From JAGPUQ01 sp041594335 (GTDB lineage: Bacteria > Pseudomonadota > Gammaproteobacteria > Pseudomonadales > Porticoccaceae): a stretch of DNA of 64,000 bases. Both the position numbers and the translations under genes were made by a program. Position 1 is the stretch's first letter. Every line of letters begins with the position of its first letter. The notes under the pieces are model-generated. The model saw only the letters and a program-made list of their open reading frames with translations, had not been told where the DNA came from and did not search any database. Shown here piece after piece: positions 52,346 through 60,890 of the stretch. Where the stretch lies: assembly GCA_041594335.1 (NCBI GenBank), contig JBFHML010000001.1, positions 1 through 64,000 on the forward strand, read 5' to 3'.

Positions 52346-52365
52346 TTTTATGCAATTGCATAAAA
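52346..52365. promoter_or_regulatory. Perfect 20-bp palindrome upstream of cysB
   Basis: TTTTATGCAA followed by its exact reverse complement TTGCATAAAA, starting 23 bases upstream of the cysB ATG. An uninterrupted A+T-rich palindrome of this length is unexpected by chance in a G+C-rich genome. Probable operator, most simply for CysB itself. Confidence 0.65.
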
Positions 52366-52438
52366 ACACAAGCTCATATTCCGTTCAAGCATAGCCGTTG
52401 CCGCCGACGCGCTACTGCAGGCGCGACCCACACCGGCG

Positions 52439-53335
52439 TCACGCGCGGTTCGTAATGCCATGCGGGACGTGCCCGGTCGCCACATGGCTACTAGCGGATT
52501 CACAGTGGCGCTGCTGGTCATCGAAGAAGACGTCGGCACCATAGGCGCGCAGGAATTCGCCCTTGTCGAGACCACCGAGAAACAGCGATTCGTCGATGCG
52601 GATACCCCAGTGACGCAACGTCAACACCACGCGCTGATGGGCTGGCGCCGAGCGCGCGGTTACCAAAGCAGTACGTATGGGGCCGGTTCCCGGAGGGAAT
52701 TCCACTTGGAGCCGATGCAGCGCTTGCAGAAAATTCTTAAAGGGCCCGCCGCTGAGCGGGCGGCGCGCCGCAGCCTTTTCACTGGCGGCAAAGGCCGCGA
52801 GACCCTGTTCTTGAAAGATACGCTCGGCTTCATCAGAAAATAACACCGCATCCCCATCGAAGGCGAAGCGCACCTCCTCGGTATCATTCAGCGTCCGGCT
52901 CGAAGGCAGCAAGGTCGCCGCCGCAAAACCGTGATCGAGCGCACTGCGTACATCGTCAGCGTGCGTGGACAGAAAGAGATCACAGCCAAACGCGCCCACG
53001 TAACGATAGGGACTGCGCCCGCCGCAGAACGCCGCCCGGGAGATATCCAGCCCATAATGCTCAATGGAATTAAAGATCCGCAGTCCAGTATCTGCCGAAT
53101 TACGCGACAACAGAACGATTTCAACACCCTTGCCGGGCGGCAGCTGGTCGTTAATACGCAGCAACTTTTGCACTAGCGGGAAGGCCTCACCAGGCGCGAG
53201 CACCTCTTCCTCATGCTCTATCTGGTATTCAGAATAAGCGGCAATGCCTTGTTTTTCATAAATTTCATGGCTCTCCCGAAGGTCAAACAGCACTCGGGAG
53301 GAAATCGCGATGATCAGCTTGTCCGCCAGATTCAT
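52439..53335 (-). CDS. Cytosolic 5'-nucleotidase (NT5C1-like)
   Basis: 298 aa from the ATG at 53335. PF06189 family: IAISSRVLFDLRESHEIYEKQG, EVLAPGEAFPLVQKLLRIND, VEIVLLSRNSADTGLRIFNSIEHYGLDI, FDGDAVLFSDEAERIFQEQGL, and GGLDKGEFLRAYGADVFFDDQ. The FDGDAVLFSDE segment supplies the HAD-type Asp pair. It dephosphorylates nucleoside 5'-monophosphates. Stands alone between cysB and the desulfhydrase gene, both on the same strand. Confidence 0.88.
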   Translation of the reverse strand: MNLADKLIIAISSRVLFDLRESHEIYEKQGIAAYSEYQIEHEEEVLAPGEAFPLVQKLLRINDQLPPGKGVEIVLLSRNSADTGLRIFNSIEHYGLDISRAAFCGGRSPYRYVGAFGCDLFLSTHADDVRSALDHGFAAATLLPSSRTLNDTEEVRFAFDGDAVLFSDEAERIFQEQGLAAFAASEKAAARRPLSGGPFKNFLQALHRLQVEFPPGTGPIRTALVTARSAPAHQRVVLTLRHWGIRIDESLFLGGLDKGEFLRAYGADVFFDDQQRHCESASSHVATGHVPHGITNRA

Positions 53336-53466
53336 TTCCGGATACCGCGCCCTCAGCCCTAGGCGGCAGTATAGCCGACCAGACCGCGCGACACGCTGCA
53401 AGAAGCCATCGCGGACGGACGCCCAGACCTTTAATCAACTACAGATTGACTCAATAAGAAATTGAA

Positions 53467-54477
53467 TTAAAAAGATTTAATCGCCTGATCTGCCTGCGCA
53501 AACAGGCCGAACAGCCCACCCGTATGCACGAATATCACGTCATTCACTCCGGCAAAGCGGCCCCGGCGGATTTCCTCGATCAAGGCGTGAAAGGCCTTGC
53601 CACTGTAGACCGGATCTAGCACCAAACCCTCGCGACGCGCCAGCCAGCGGATCGTCGCGAAAACCTCCGGGCCGGCTCGGCCATACCCCGGCCCAACATA
53701 CCCATCCTCTACCTCAATCGGAAGACGCTCCACCTCGATCGGCAGATCATAGAGTGCGGCGCAGTCCCGCAAATCCGCAAGAACCTTATGCCGGAAGTAC
53801 GCGGCGTCATCACAGACGGCAATGCCAATCACCGAACAATTGAGCCCATAGAGAGCCGCACCGGCCGTCAAGCCCGCCTGGGTTCCTCCGGATCCAGTCG
53901 CATGGACGATAGCCCCCGGCCGAATACCCACTGCGGCGATATCCTTTGCGAGCTCTGCCGCACAGCCAATGTAGCCCCATACACCCGTGCCATCACTCGC
54001 TCCAACGGGAATCACCCAAGGCGTCGCACCGCGCGCCAGGTAGCGTTCGCACCACGCAGCATAGAGCGCGTTCAGATGTGTGCGGTAATAGGATCGGCTG
54101 TAACGAGAAATTTCTGCACCAGCGAGCAGATCCAGAAACAGGTTACCTTGCGTAGAGAGCGAGCCCCCTTCTTCACGCAAGAGCAAATGGACTCGCAATC
54201 CCAAGCGGGCGCCCAACACTGCGGTCGCGCGGCAGTGGTTGGACTGCAGGCCGCCGGCGGTGATCAGCGTATCGGCACCGGCAGCACAAGCTCGAGCCAA
54301 GGTGAACTCGAGCTTGCGCACCTTGTTCCCCGTGGTGACGCAACCGGTGAGGTCGTCCCGCTTGACCCAAATTCTCGGGCCACCGAGCTCGTCGCTGACG
54401 CGGTCCAGGGGTTCGAGTGGCGTCGGCAGCCTCGCCAGTGCAAGCCGCTCGGGAAATTTCACCACCGGCGGTTGCAC
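53467..54477 (-). CDS. PLP-dependent D-cysteine desulfhydrase/ACC deaminase family
   Basis: 336 aa starting at GTG 54477, with TGAGGG as SD overlapping the yajC stop. Fold-type II PLP enzyme: PLDRVSDELGGPRIWVKRDDLTG, PLP Lys52 in TTGNKVRKLEF, AGGLQSNHCRATAVLGA and HATGSGGTQAGL. DcyD-type enzymes convert D-cysteine to pyruvate, sulfide and ammonia; the ACC deaminase alternative cannot be excluded. The VHTGGLFGLFAQADQ ending is typical of DcyD. Confidence 0.85.
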   Translation of the reverse strand: MQPPVVKFPERLALARLPTPLEPLDRVSDELGGPRIWVKRDDLTGCVTTGNKVRKLEFTLARACAAGADTLITAGGLQSNHCRATAVLGARLGLRVHLLLREEGGSLSTQGNLFLDLLAGAEISRYSRSYYRTHLNALYAAWCERYLARGATPWVIPVGASDGTGVWGYIGCAAELAKDIAAVGIRPGAIVHATGSGGTQAGLTAGAALYGLNCSVIGIAVCDDAAYFRHKVLADLRDCAALYDLPIEVERLPIEVEDGYVGPGYGRAGPEVFATIRWLARREGLVLDPVYSGKAFHALIEEIRRGRFAGVNDVIFVHTGGLFGLFAQADQAIKSF

Positions 54478-54488
54478 GAAACCAGCCC

Positions 54489-54818
54489 TCAGATGGCCTT
54501 GAGCGTTCCCTTGGGCAGAACGGCGTGGACGGCATCGCGCTGAAACTTGAGCTCTACCTTTTCTGACACTTCCAGCACTACATAGCCGCCTTCGATACGG
54601 CTGATCCGGCCCAGAATCCCTGCCGTGGTGACCACCTCATCGCCCTTGCCCAGATTGGCGACCAGCTTAGCGTGTTCCTTGCGCCGCTTTTGCTGCGGTC
54701 GGATCACCATGAGATACATGAACAGGAACAGCCCGCCGAACAACAACAGGGTGAACATCGGATTGGGCTCTGCGGCCGGCGCTGTCTGAGCCCAGGCGGA
54801 CGGAATAAAAAACGACAT
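54489..54818 (-). CDS. yajC: Preprotein translocase subunit YajC
   Basis: 109 aa. Short N-terminus (MSFFIPSAWAQTAPAAEPNP), single membrane helix (FTLLLFGGLFLFMYLMV), then IRPQQKRRKEHAKLVANLGKGDEVVTTAGILGRI, the invariant YajC core. It associates with SecDF. The usual partners (tgt, secD, secF) are not beside it here. Confidence 0.93.
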   Translation of the reverse strand: MSFFIPSAWAQTAPAAEPNPMFTLLLFGGLFLFMYLMVIRPQQKRRKEHAKLVANLGKGDEVVTTAGILGRISRIEGGYVVLEVSEKVELKFQRDAVHAVLPKGTLKAI

Positions 54819-54851
54819 GCATGTTTCCTCTGAAAGATATACCTGCCTGAT

Positions 54852-55328
54852 TCAGGCGGAATGTTCGCGCAACCAATCCAACACATCCTGGTGGTGGCTC
54901 TTCGTCTTGACTTTATCCATCACATGGCGGAGCCGTCCGTCCCGACCGATGATGAACGTGGTACGCAGAATGCCCATGAACTCGCGCCCCATGAACTTCT
55001 TCAGACCCCACGCACCATAGCGCTCAGCCACCTGGTGGTCTACGTCGGACAGCAAATCAAACTCCAGACCATCGCGATCAGCAAATCTGGCTAGCCGCGA
55101 CACCGGGTCCGGGCTGATACCCAGCACCACGGTATCCATAGCGGCAAAGGCGGCCCGATGATCACGCAGTCCGCAGGCCTGAGTCGTGCACCCCGGGGTC
55201 ATCGCCTTGGGGTAGAAATACAGCACCACGGCCTTACGATCCCGAAAATCGCGCAGCGCAACCAGCTCGCCGCGCTGATTCGACAACTGGAATGCCGGTG
55301 CCAAATTGCCGATCTTGGGAAAAGCCAT
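54852..55328 (-). CDS. bcp: Thioredoxin-dependent peroxiredoxin Bcp
   Basis: 158 aa. Bcp/PrxQ: GNLAPAFQLSNQRGELVAL, YFYPKAMTPGCTTQACGLRD with peroxidatic Cys47 and resolving Cys52, then GISPDPVSRLARFADRDGLEFDLLSD and RTTFIIGRDGRLRHV. It reduces hydroperoxides with thioredoxin. It lies between yajC and mdh. Confidence 0.94.
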   Translation of the reverse strand: MAFPKIGNLAPAFQLSNQRGELVALRDFRDRKAVVLYFYPKAMTPGCTTQACGLRDHRAAFAAMDTVVLGISPDPVSRLARFADRDGLEFDLLSDVDHQVAERYGAWGLKKFMGREFMGILRTTFIIGRDGRLRHVMDKVKTKSHHQDVLDWLREHSA

Positions 55329-55343
55329 GGCGCCGGTTCCAAC

Positions 55344-56324
55344 TCAGGGCAGCAAATGACGGACCGCATCGCGCTCTTCGCAGAGCTCGGTCTCTGTCTC
55401 GGTCATTTTCTGACGGGAAAAATCATTGATCTCCAATCCTTGTACGATGCGCCAATCGCCGTCCTCACAGATACAGGGAAAGGAGTAAATCAACCCTGCC
55501 TCTATGCCATAGCTGCCGTCGCTGTACACGCCCATGCTGACCCAATCATCCGCCGGGGTGCCCAGGGCCCAACTACGCATATGACTGAGCGCAGCGTTGG
55601 CCGCCGAGGCCGCGCTGGAGGCCCCGCGCGCTTTGATGACCGCGGCACCGCGTTGCTGCACCAAAGGAATCAGCTCATTCTCATACCAAGGCCGATCGAC
55701 CAATTCGAGGACCGGGCGGCCCTTGACCAGCGTATGGTGGAGATCCGGATACTGTGTCGCCGAATGATTGCCCCAGATAATCATGCCGCGCAAGTCATTC
55801 ACTGTCGTATGGGTTTTTACCGCAACCTGGGTCAGCGCACGATTATGGTCGAGACGGGTCATGGCGGTGAACTGGCGAGGATCGACGTCCGGCGCATTGC
55901 GCTGCGCAATCAAGGCGTTGGTATTGGCTGGATTCCCAACCACTAGCACCTTGATCTCCCGACTGGCGTAATCGTTGATCGCCCGACCCTGAACCGAAAA
56001 GATGTTGGCATTGGCTTCGAGCAAATCCTTGCGCTCCATGCCCGGTCCGCGCGGCCTTGCGCCAACCAGCAGGGCGTAATCTGCTTCGCGGAACGCAATT
56101 TTGGGATCGTCGGTCTGGACAATACCGGCGAGCAGCGGGAACGCACAATCCTCGAGCTCCATGGCGACGCCAGCCAGTGCAGGCAATGCTGGCGTAATCT
56201 CGAGTAACTGCAAAATCACGGGCTGGTCTGGCCCGAGCATCTCCCCTGCAGCGATGCGAAACAACAACGAGTAGCTGATCTGTCCAGCCGCTCCGGTGAC
56301 GGCAACGCGAACGGGTGCTTTCAC
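55344..56324 (-). CDS. mdh: NAD-dependent malate dehydrogenase
   Basis: 326 aa from GTG 56324 (SD GGAG). VAVTGAAGQISYSLLFRIAAGEMLG is the NAD-binding start of the long (cytosolic-type) MDH family, rather than the enteric 312-aa type. LVGARPRGPGMERKDLL carries the substrate Arg residues, TRLDHNRA the catalytic Asp159, and IIWGNHSATQYPD the catalytic His187. It interconverts malate and oxaloacetate, the substrate of the Oad pump in this window. A TATAAT lies upstream at 56392-56387 (minus). Confidence 0.95.
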   Translation of the reverse strand: MKAPVRVAVTGAAGQISYSLLFRIAAGEMLGPDQPVILQLLEITPALPALAGVAMELEDCAFPLLAGIVQTDDPKIAFREADYALLVGARPRGPGMERKDLLEANANIFSVQGRAINDYASREIKVLVVGNPANTNALIAQRNAPDVDPRQFTAMTRLDHNRALTQVAVKTHTTVNDLRGMIIWGNHSATQYPDLHHTLVKGRPVLELVDRPWYENELIPLVQQRGAAVIKARGASSAASAANAALSHMRSWALGTPADDWVSMGVYSDGSYGIEAGLIYSFPCICEDGDWRIVQGLEINDFSRQKMTETETELCEERDAVRHLLP

Positions 56325-56410
56325 TAAGGGTATCTCCGTAGTCGATAGTCAAATGAAAAGTACATGCAGGGGCCGAAAGGCGGTCAATTATACGGATCGG
56401 TGTTGCGATT

Positions 56411-57037
56411 TCACCCGTCAGGCTCTGCCTGGTAGGCTCGAGCCAGCGCGGCATACAAATCGTCGGCATAGGCCTCGCTGTCCGGATTCAGGCCATCACT
56501 GAGGGTCACCAGCCACTCATTGTCCTCTCGGCCCCGCCAGTGCTTGCGGTACGTCCCTTGCCGATAGCCCCGATCCTGGCGAAAGCGATTCAGAACATTC
56601 TTGCCCACATAGCTTCGATACAGCTCCTCGAACCCGAGATCCCCCGCGCGCAGGAGCGTGGCAAAGCCCGCCAAGTCGAATTCTCGAGCCTGCAGGGTGT
56701 TGCCGGCAAAGCGCTCCACCCAGTCGCAAAAGGTGTTGCCTCGCGCCTCATGGTCAGCGACCGGGGGGCACAATCCCACAGCGATCCGCGCGGCAGGAAC
56801 TCCACGTACGAGAAGGTCGCTAAGACCAAAATGCCAGATATCAACCAGCTCTAGGCGCACTTGCGCAACATCCGGCTCCTGGTGCTTCCACCACTTCCAG
56901 CCGTAGTGGTCGAGCAGTTCGGCGCACTCCACCCAAATCGCTCGATACCAGGGGTACTCTTGTGACCGCCAATCGGGATGGATCTGCGTATTGATTTCGT
57001 CCTGCAAGGCCAACATGGCCCGAATAGGTGCTTCCAT
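56411..57037 (-). CDS. Dimeric (MazG-like) dUTP diphosphatase
   Basis: 208 aa from the ATG at 57037. All-alpha dUTPase_2 fold: LALQDEINTQIHPDWRSQEYPWYRAIWVECAELLDHYGWKWWKHQEPD, with metal ligands Glu37xxxGlu40-type (ECAE) and Glu63/Asp66 (ELVD). Typical of dimeric dUTPases of trypanosomes, Campylobacter and some phages and proteobacteria, unrelated to the trimeric Dut of E. coli. It cleaves dUTP to dUMP. Placed 11 bases after tatD on the same strand. Confidence 0.85.
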   Translation of the reverse strand: MEAPIRAMLALQDEINTQIHPDWRSQEYPWYRAIWVECAELLDHYGWKWWKHQEPDVAQVRLELVDIWHFGLSDLLVRGVPAARIAVGLCPPVADHEARGNTFCDWVERFAGNTLQAREFDLAGFATLLRAGDLGFEELYRSYVGKNVLNRFRQDRGYRQGTYRKHWRGREDNEWLVTLSDGLNPDSEAYADDLYAALARAYQAEPDG

Positions 57038-57048
57038 GACCGGGCCTT

Positions 57049-57843
57049 TCACTGCCGCCGCCAGGCCAGCTCGACCCCGAAGAGCCTTGAGAAATTGGCG
57101 GCCATCTGCTCGTGAAAGGCCGCTTCGGAGATCCCGCGCAAGGCCGCCACACAACGCGCCACCTCGGCGACGTAGTGGGGTCGGTTGGTCTTGCCACGAT
57201 AGGGCACCGGAGCCAACCAAGGCGCGTCCGTTTCCACCAGCAGACGCTCAATCGGCACGCGCGCGGCAACCCCACGCAGCGCTTCGGCATTGCGGAAGGT
57301 GACAATTCCGGAAAAGGAGATATAAAAACCGAGTTCGATCCCGGCCTCGGCCATCTCCCAGTCCTCGGTAAAACAATGCAGCACGCCGCCGACCTCAGGA
57401 TCGACCTCCTGGCTGAGCAGCGCCAAAGTCTCGGCACGGGCGTCTCGGGTATGTACCACCAAGGGCTTGCGCAGACGCTTGGCCACTCGGGCGTGGATGC
57501 GGAAGCTCTCACGCTGCCAATCTAGATTGGCGCGGTCATAGTGGCAGTCGATCCCAGTCTCACCGATCGCCACGACGCCGGCATTGGCGCCCAGCTCCAA
57601 GAGCAATGCCTCATCGGGCAGAGCCACCGGGCGCTCCTGCAGCGGATGAACACCGACACTGGCGTAAATATCCGGATGCGCCTGCGCCAGCTGCACCATG
57701 TGCCGAGACGATTCCATATCGATGCCTACCGCAAGCAACGCACCCAAGCCCGCGGTGCGCGCTTCACAGAGCAGAGCGTCCAAAGAACCATGATAGGCAG
57801 TGAGGTCCAGCCGGTCCGGATGGCAGTGAGAGTCGATCAGCAT
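57049..57843 (-). CDS. tatD: TatD-family metal-dependent hydrolase (DNase-type)
   Basis: 264 aa. MLIDSHCHPDRLDL gives His6/His8 metal ligands; IGETGIDCHYD, PLVVHTRDA, LHCFTE and LLVETDAPWLAPVPYRGK follow the TatD pattern with catalytic Asp in ETDAPW. It is a 3'-5' exonuclease-type enzyme of DNA repair. The pilZ-tatD order downstream of holB is the pseudomonad arrangement (YcfH position). Confidence 0.92.
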   Translation of the reverse strand: MLIDSHCHPDRLDLTAYHGSLDALLCEARTAGLGALLAVGIDMESSRHMVQLAQAHPDIYASVGVHPLQERPVALPDEALLLELGANAGVVAIGETGIDCHYDRANLDWQRESFRIHARVAKRLRKPLVVHTRDARAETLALLSQEVDPEVGGVLHCFTEDWEMAEAGIELGFYISFSGIVTFRNAEALRGVAARVPIERLLVETDAPWLAPVPYRGKTNRPHYVAEVARCVAALRGISEAAFHEQMAANFSRLFGVELAWRRQ

Positions 57844-57851
57844 GATCCCGA

Positions 57852-58202
57852 TCAGAGGGTGTGGGTGAAACGATCAGCGTTGGCAACGCCGGCGATGTGA
57901 TTTTCCAACTTGGCTACGACCTCAGCATAATCAGCGCCGAGCTGGATCCCGATTCCCTGCGGCCTTGTGCCACTCCCGACGGGATTAATCCAAACGATTT
58001 CGCCGGTAACCGGAATTTTCTCTGGCTCATCGGCCAGATCGAGCAGCACGAATACCTGGTCGCCGAGGCTGTATTCTTTGTGCGTACGAATAAACAGGCC
58101 ACCATTTTCGATAAATGGCATGAAACTGGCGTAAATATCGCTGGTGTCCTTGAGGGTGAGGTTGAGGATCCCATTGCGCAAGTTGCCGCCGGAGGTTCGC
58201 AT
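57852..58202 (-). CDS. pilZ: Type IV pilus PilZ-domain protein
   Basis: 116 aa from the ATG at 58202; a GTG at 58241 would add 13 residues. It matches P. aeruginosa PilZ in layout: GILNLTLKDTSDIYASFMPFIENGGLFIRT, YSLGDQVFVLLDLADEPEKIPVTGEIVWINP and PQGIGIQLG. As in PilZ itself the RxxxR c-di-GMP motif is lacking, so it acts through PilB/FimX-type partners. No pilus structural gene is nearby. Confidence 0.9.
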   Translation of the reverse strand: MRTSGGNLRNGILNLTLKDTSDIYASFMPFIENGGLFIRTHKEYSLGDQVFVLLDLADEPEKIPVTGEIVWINPVGSGTRPQGIGIQLGADYAEVVAKLENHIAGVANADRFTHTL

Positions 58203-58292
58203 GGCTCCATTCTCGCTCGTTGATCGTCGAATCAAGATCACTGCCGCCGGGTCGTCAGCGGCGCCGGCCAGCCTAGCACAGCGGAACAGGAG

Positions 58293-59237
58293 TCAGCCAC
58301 TGCCCGCCGCGGCCGGGCGCCAGGCCGACCACAACCGATCCCAAACCAACTCGGGGCTGAGATTGGCGTTGGCCGCTCGTTCCCGGTGCGCGCGGACCAA
58401 CTCGTCAAAACAACGAAACACCCCCTGCGGCAAACGGCCATCAGTCGCAATGTGCGCGCGCAAGCGCTCACGCAGCAGCACGGCAAACCCCTGGCTGACC
58501 ACATCCCAATCCAGCGCCGCTGCCTCCGGAGCGGCATCCGCCGGCCCCATGCTTCCGGACGCGACAGCTTCTGCCAGCTGACGCAACTGAGCAACTTGCG
58601 CCGCCTGGCTCCCATCGGCCAGTGCGATCGCACCCAAGGGACGGCCACCGGCGTCGCGCAGCAAGCTTTCGATATCTTCCGCATCCGGTAGCTGCTCGCG
58701 CAACCACGCCAACGCCGTCTGCAGATCCGGCTCCGGAAACCGCAGCATCCGACAGCGGCTGCGGATGGTCGCGGGCAGCAAGGCGGGCTGATGGGAAACG
58801 AGTAGTAATAAGGTTTGCTCGCCGGGCTCCTCTAGGGTTTTCAACAGCGCATTGGCCGCATTGTGATTGAGTGCCTCGGCGGGCTCGATCAAGATCACCC
58901 GCCAGCCCCGTTGATGCGGCCGGGCAGCGCAAAACTCGCGCAGCGCGCGCACGGCTTCAATGAGAATCGCCCGGCTCGGTTCCTGCGGTCGTATCGCCAC
59001 CAGATTCGGATGACTACCCGCGGCAATCAACTGGCAGTGCCTGCAGGTGCCACAGGGCTGGACGTCGACTGCTGCGCATAGCTGCAGCTGCGCAAACCGA
59101 CCGGCGAAGGCCCCCTTCCCCGTCCCCGATGGGCCGGCCAGCAACAACGCGTGGGGCAGGCGGTCGGCGGCGGCCAATTCCACAAGCCCCAGCCATTGCG
59201 TACGCTGCCAAGGCAGCGGAATGTGCTCAGGTCGCAT
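58293..59237 (-). CDS. holB: DNA polymerase III delta' subunit
   Basis: 314 aa. Clamp-loader AAA+ subunit: PHALLLAGPSGTGKG (35-42), zinc site Cys54/62/65/68 (PCGTCRHC), RVILIEPAEALNHNAANALLKTLEEPGEQTLLLL and RSRCRMLRFP. Its start overlaps the tmk end by 11 bases. The delta' subunit opens the beta clamp with gamma/tau and delta. Confidence 0.93.
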   Translation of the reverse strand: MRPEHIPLPWQRTQWLGLVELAAADRLPHALLLAGPSGTGKGAFAGRFAQLQLCAAVDVQPCGTCRHCQLIAAGSHPNLVAIRPQEPSRAILIEAVRALREFCAARPHQRGWRVILIEPAEALNHNAANALLKTLEEPGEQTLLLLVSHQPALLPATIRSRCRMLRFPEPDLQTALAWLREQLPDAEDIESLLRDAGGRPLGAIALADGSQAAQVAQLRQLAEAVASGSMGPADAAPEAAALDWDVVSQGFAVLLRERLRAHIATDGRLPQGVFRCFDELVRAHRERAANANLSPELVWDRLWSAWRPAAAGSG

Positions 59238-59856
59238 CGGCCGCCACCAGCGCGCCGACCCGATCCAGTATTGCCGCCGCTACCTGCTCTGGCGAGACGC
59301 TGGCATCGATTAGCTTGCAGCGCTCGGGCTCCGCTGCTGCCCGCTGCCGATAGCCGGCTCGGACACGGGTAAAGAAAGCCTGCTGCTCTCGCTCGAAGCG
59401 ATCCAGGGTTCGCCCCTGAATCCTAGCCAGACCAATTTCCGGCGCCAAATCGAGCACCAACGTGAGATCGGGACGCAGCCCCCCTTGCACCAGCTGTTCC
59501 AACGTCGCGACCGGAGCATCCCCGAGTCGCCGCCCGCTACCCTGATACGCATAGCTCGCGTCGGTAAAACGGTCACAGATGACCCAGGTGCCAGCGGCAA
59601 GCGCGGGCCGGATCACCTGGTGAACATGCTGTGCCCGCGCCGCGAAGATCAGCAGTAACTCCGCAATAGGGTCGACATCCCGGGTAGCCGAGTCGAGTAG
59701 CAGTCGCCGTATCGCCTCGCCGAGCTCAGTGCCGCCTGGCTCACGGGTAAGCACATAAGAGATACCGCGCCCGGCCAAGAAATCAGCGATCGACGTCAGG
59801 CTGGTGCTCTTGCCAACGCCTTCACCGCCTTCGAGGGTAATAAATCTCGCTGTCAT
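59227..59856 (-). CDS. tmk: Thymidylate kinase
   Basis: 209 aa. P-loop EGGEGVGKST at 9-18, TREPGGTELGEAIRRLLLDS, CDRFTDASYAYQGSGR and the LID-type segment GLARIQGRTLDRFEREQQAFFTRVR. It phosphorylates dTMP. ATGA overlap with mltG. Confidence 0.95.
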   Translation of the reverse strand: MTARFITLEGGEGVGKSTSLTSIADFLAGRGISYVLTREPGGTELGEAIRRLLLDSATRDVDPIAELLLIFAARAQHVHQVIRPALAAGTWVICDRFTDASYAYQGSGRRLGDAPVATLEQLVQGGLRPDLTLVLDLAPEIGLARIQGRTLDRFEREQQAFFTRVRAGYRQRAAAEPERCKLIDASVSPEQVAAAILDRVGALVAADAT

Positions 59857-60890
59857 TGGGCCTGCGCCTCCGGCCGCGGCGCGGAACGATAATCCTCGCG
59901 CCGCTGTAACTGATAACGTTGCACAGCGCGTTGATGCTCTTCCAGGGTGGCGCTGAACTCGTGACTACCATCTCCGCGGGCCACAAAGTACAGGGCCTTT
60001 CCGTCCGCCGGCGCCAGTGCCGCGCGCAATGCCTCATCCCCGGGATTGGCGATTGGTGTCGGCGGTAAGCCCGCTATGGAATAGGTATTGTAGGCAGTCG
60101 GCTCGCGCAAATGCGCCCGGGTAAGGTTGCCGCGATAACGAGAGCCGAGCCCATAGATCACCGTCGGGTCCGTCTGGAGACGCATCCCCAGATCGAGCCG
60201 GCGTACAAAAACCCCAGCAATTTCCGACCGCTCGGCCGGAACCCCCGTCTCCTTTTCCACCAAAGACGCCAGAATCAGCGCCTCATAGGGCGTACGATAG
60301 GGCAAGCCCGCAGGCCGTTCTGCCCACAGGGTAGCCAACAAATCCGCCTGCCGCCGGTGCGCCCGCGCCAGAATATCCCGATCGAGATCCCCTGCGACAA
60401 AAAAATAGGTGTTGGGAGAAAACCAACCCTCCGGGTTTTGCTGCGCGATCCCCAAGTTCGTCGCCAACGCCTCGGTACTCCAGTGCGCGGTGCGTTGGCG
60501 CAGCTTGGGGCGCTCTCCCAACGCCGCTCGCCACTGCGCTAGCGTCCAACCCTCCGGAAACGTAATGCTGTAGCGAATGACATCACCCCGTTCGAGGCGG
60601 GCCAGCAGCGTCAGCAAAGACTGTCCGGCCAACAGGCGATATTCCCCGGCGTGAATCTTGGAACGGCCGGTGAGGCGAGCATACAGACGCAGCGGCAGGC
60701 GGTGACGGATATAACCGCGGCTCTGCAGGGTGGCGGCCACCCCGGACAAGGTCGCTCCCGATTCGACTGTCAAAATTTCGTCGCCCGCCATCTGAGGCAG
60801 TGGGGCGTGCAGCTGCAGGTAGCCCCAAGCCACTGCCGCAGCCAGCGTCAGGGCCATCACCGCAAGAACTATCCTTAATCGGCGAAACAT
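59853..60890 (-). CDS. mltG: Endolytic murein transglycosylase MltG
   Basis: 345 aa from the ATG at 60890 (a GTG two codons earlier is an alternative). A single N-terminal membrane helix (IVLAVMALTLAAAVAWGYLQL) is followed by a LysM-like region (LTVESGATLSGVAATLQSRGYI), a catalytic Glu in ASLVEKETGVPAERSEIAGVF and MRLQTDPTVIYGLG. It cleaves nascent glycan strands. It overlaps the pabC end by 16 bases. Confidence 0.94.
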   Translation of the reverse strand: MFRRLRIVLAVMALTLAAAVAWGYLQLHAPLPQMAGDEILTVESGATLSGVAATLQSRGYIRHRLPLRLYARLTGRSKIHAGEYRLLAGQSLLTLLARLERGDVIRYSITFPEGWTLAQWRAALGERPKLRQRTAHWSTEALATNLGIAQQNPEGWFSPNTYFFVAGDLDRDILARAHRRQADLLATLWAERPAGLPYRTPYEALILASLVEKETGVPAERSEIAGVFVRRLDLGMRLQTDPTVIYGLGSRYRGNLTRAHLREPTAYNTYSIAGLPPTPIANPGDEALRAALAPADGKALYFVARGDGSHEFSATLEEHQRAVQRYQLQRREDYRSAPRPEAQAQ

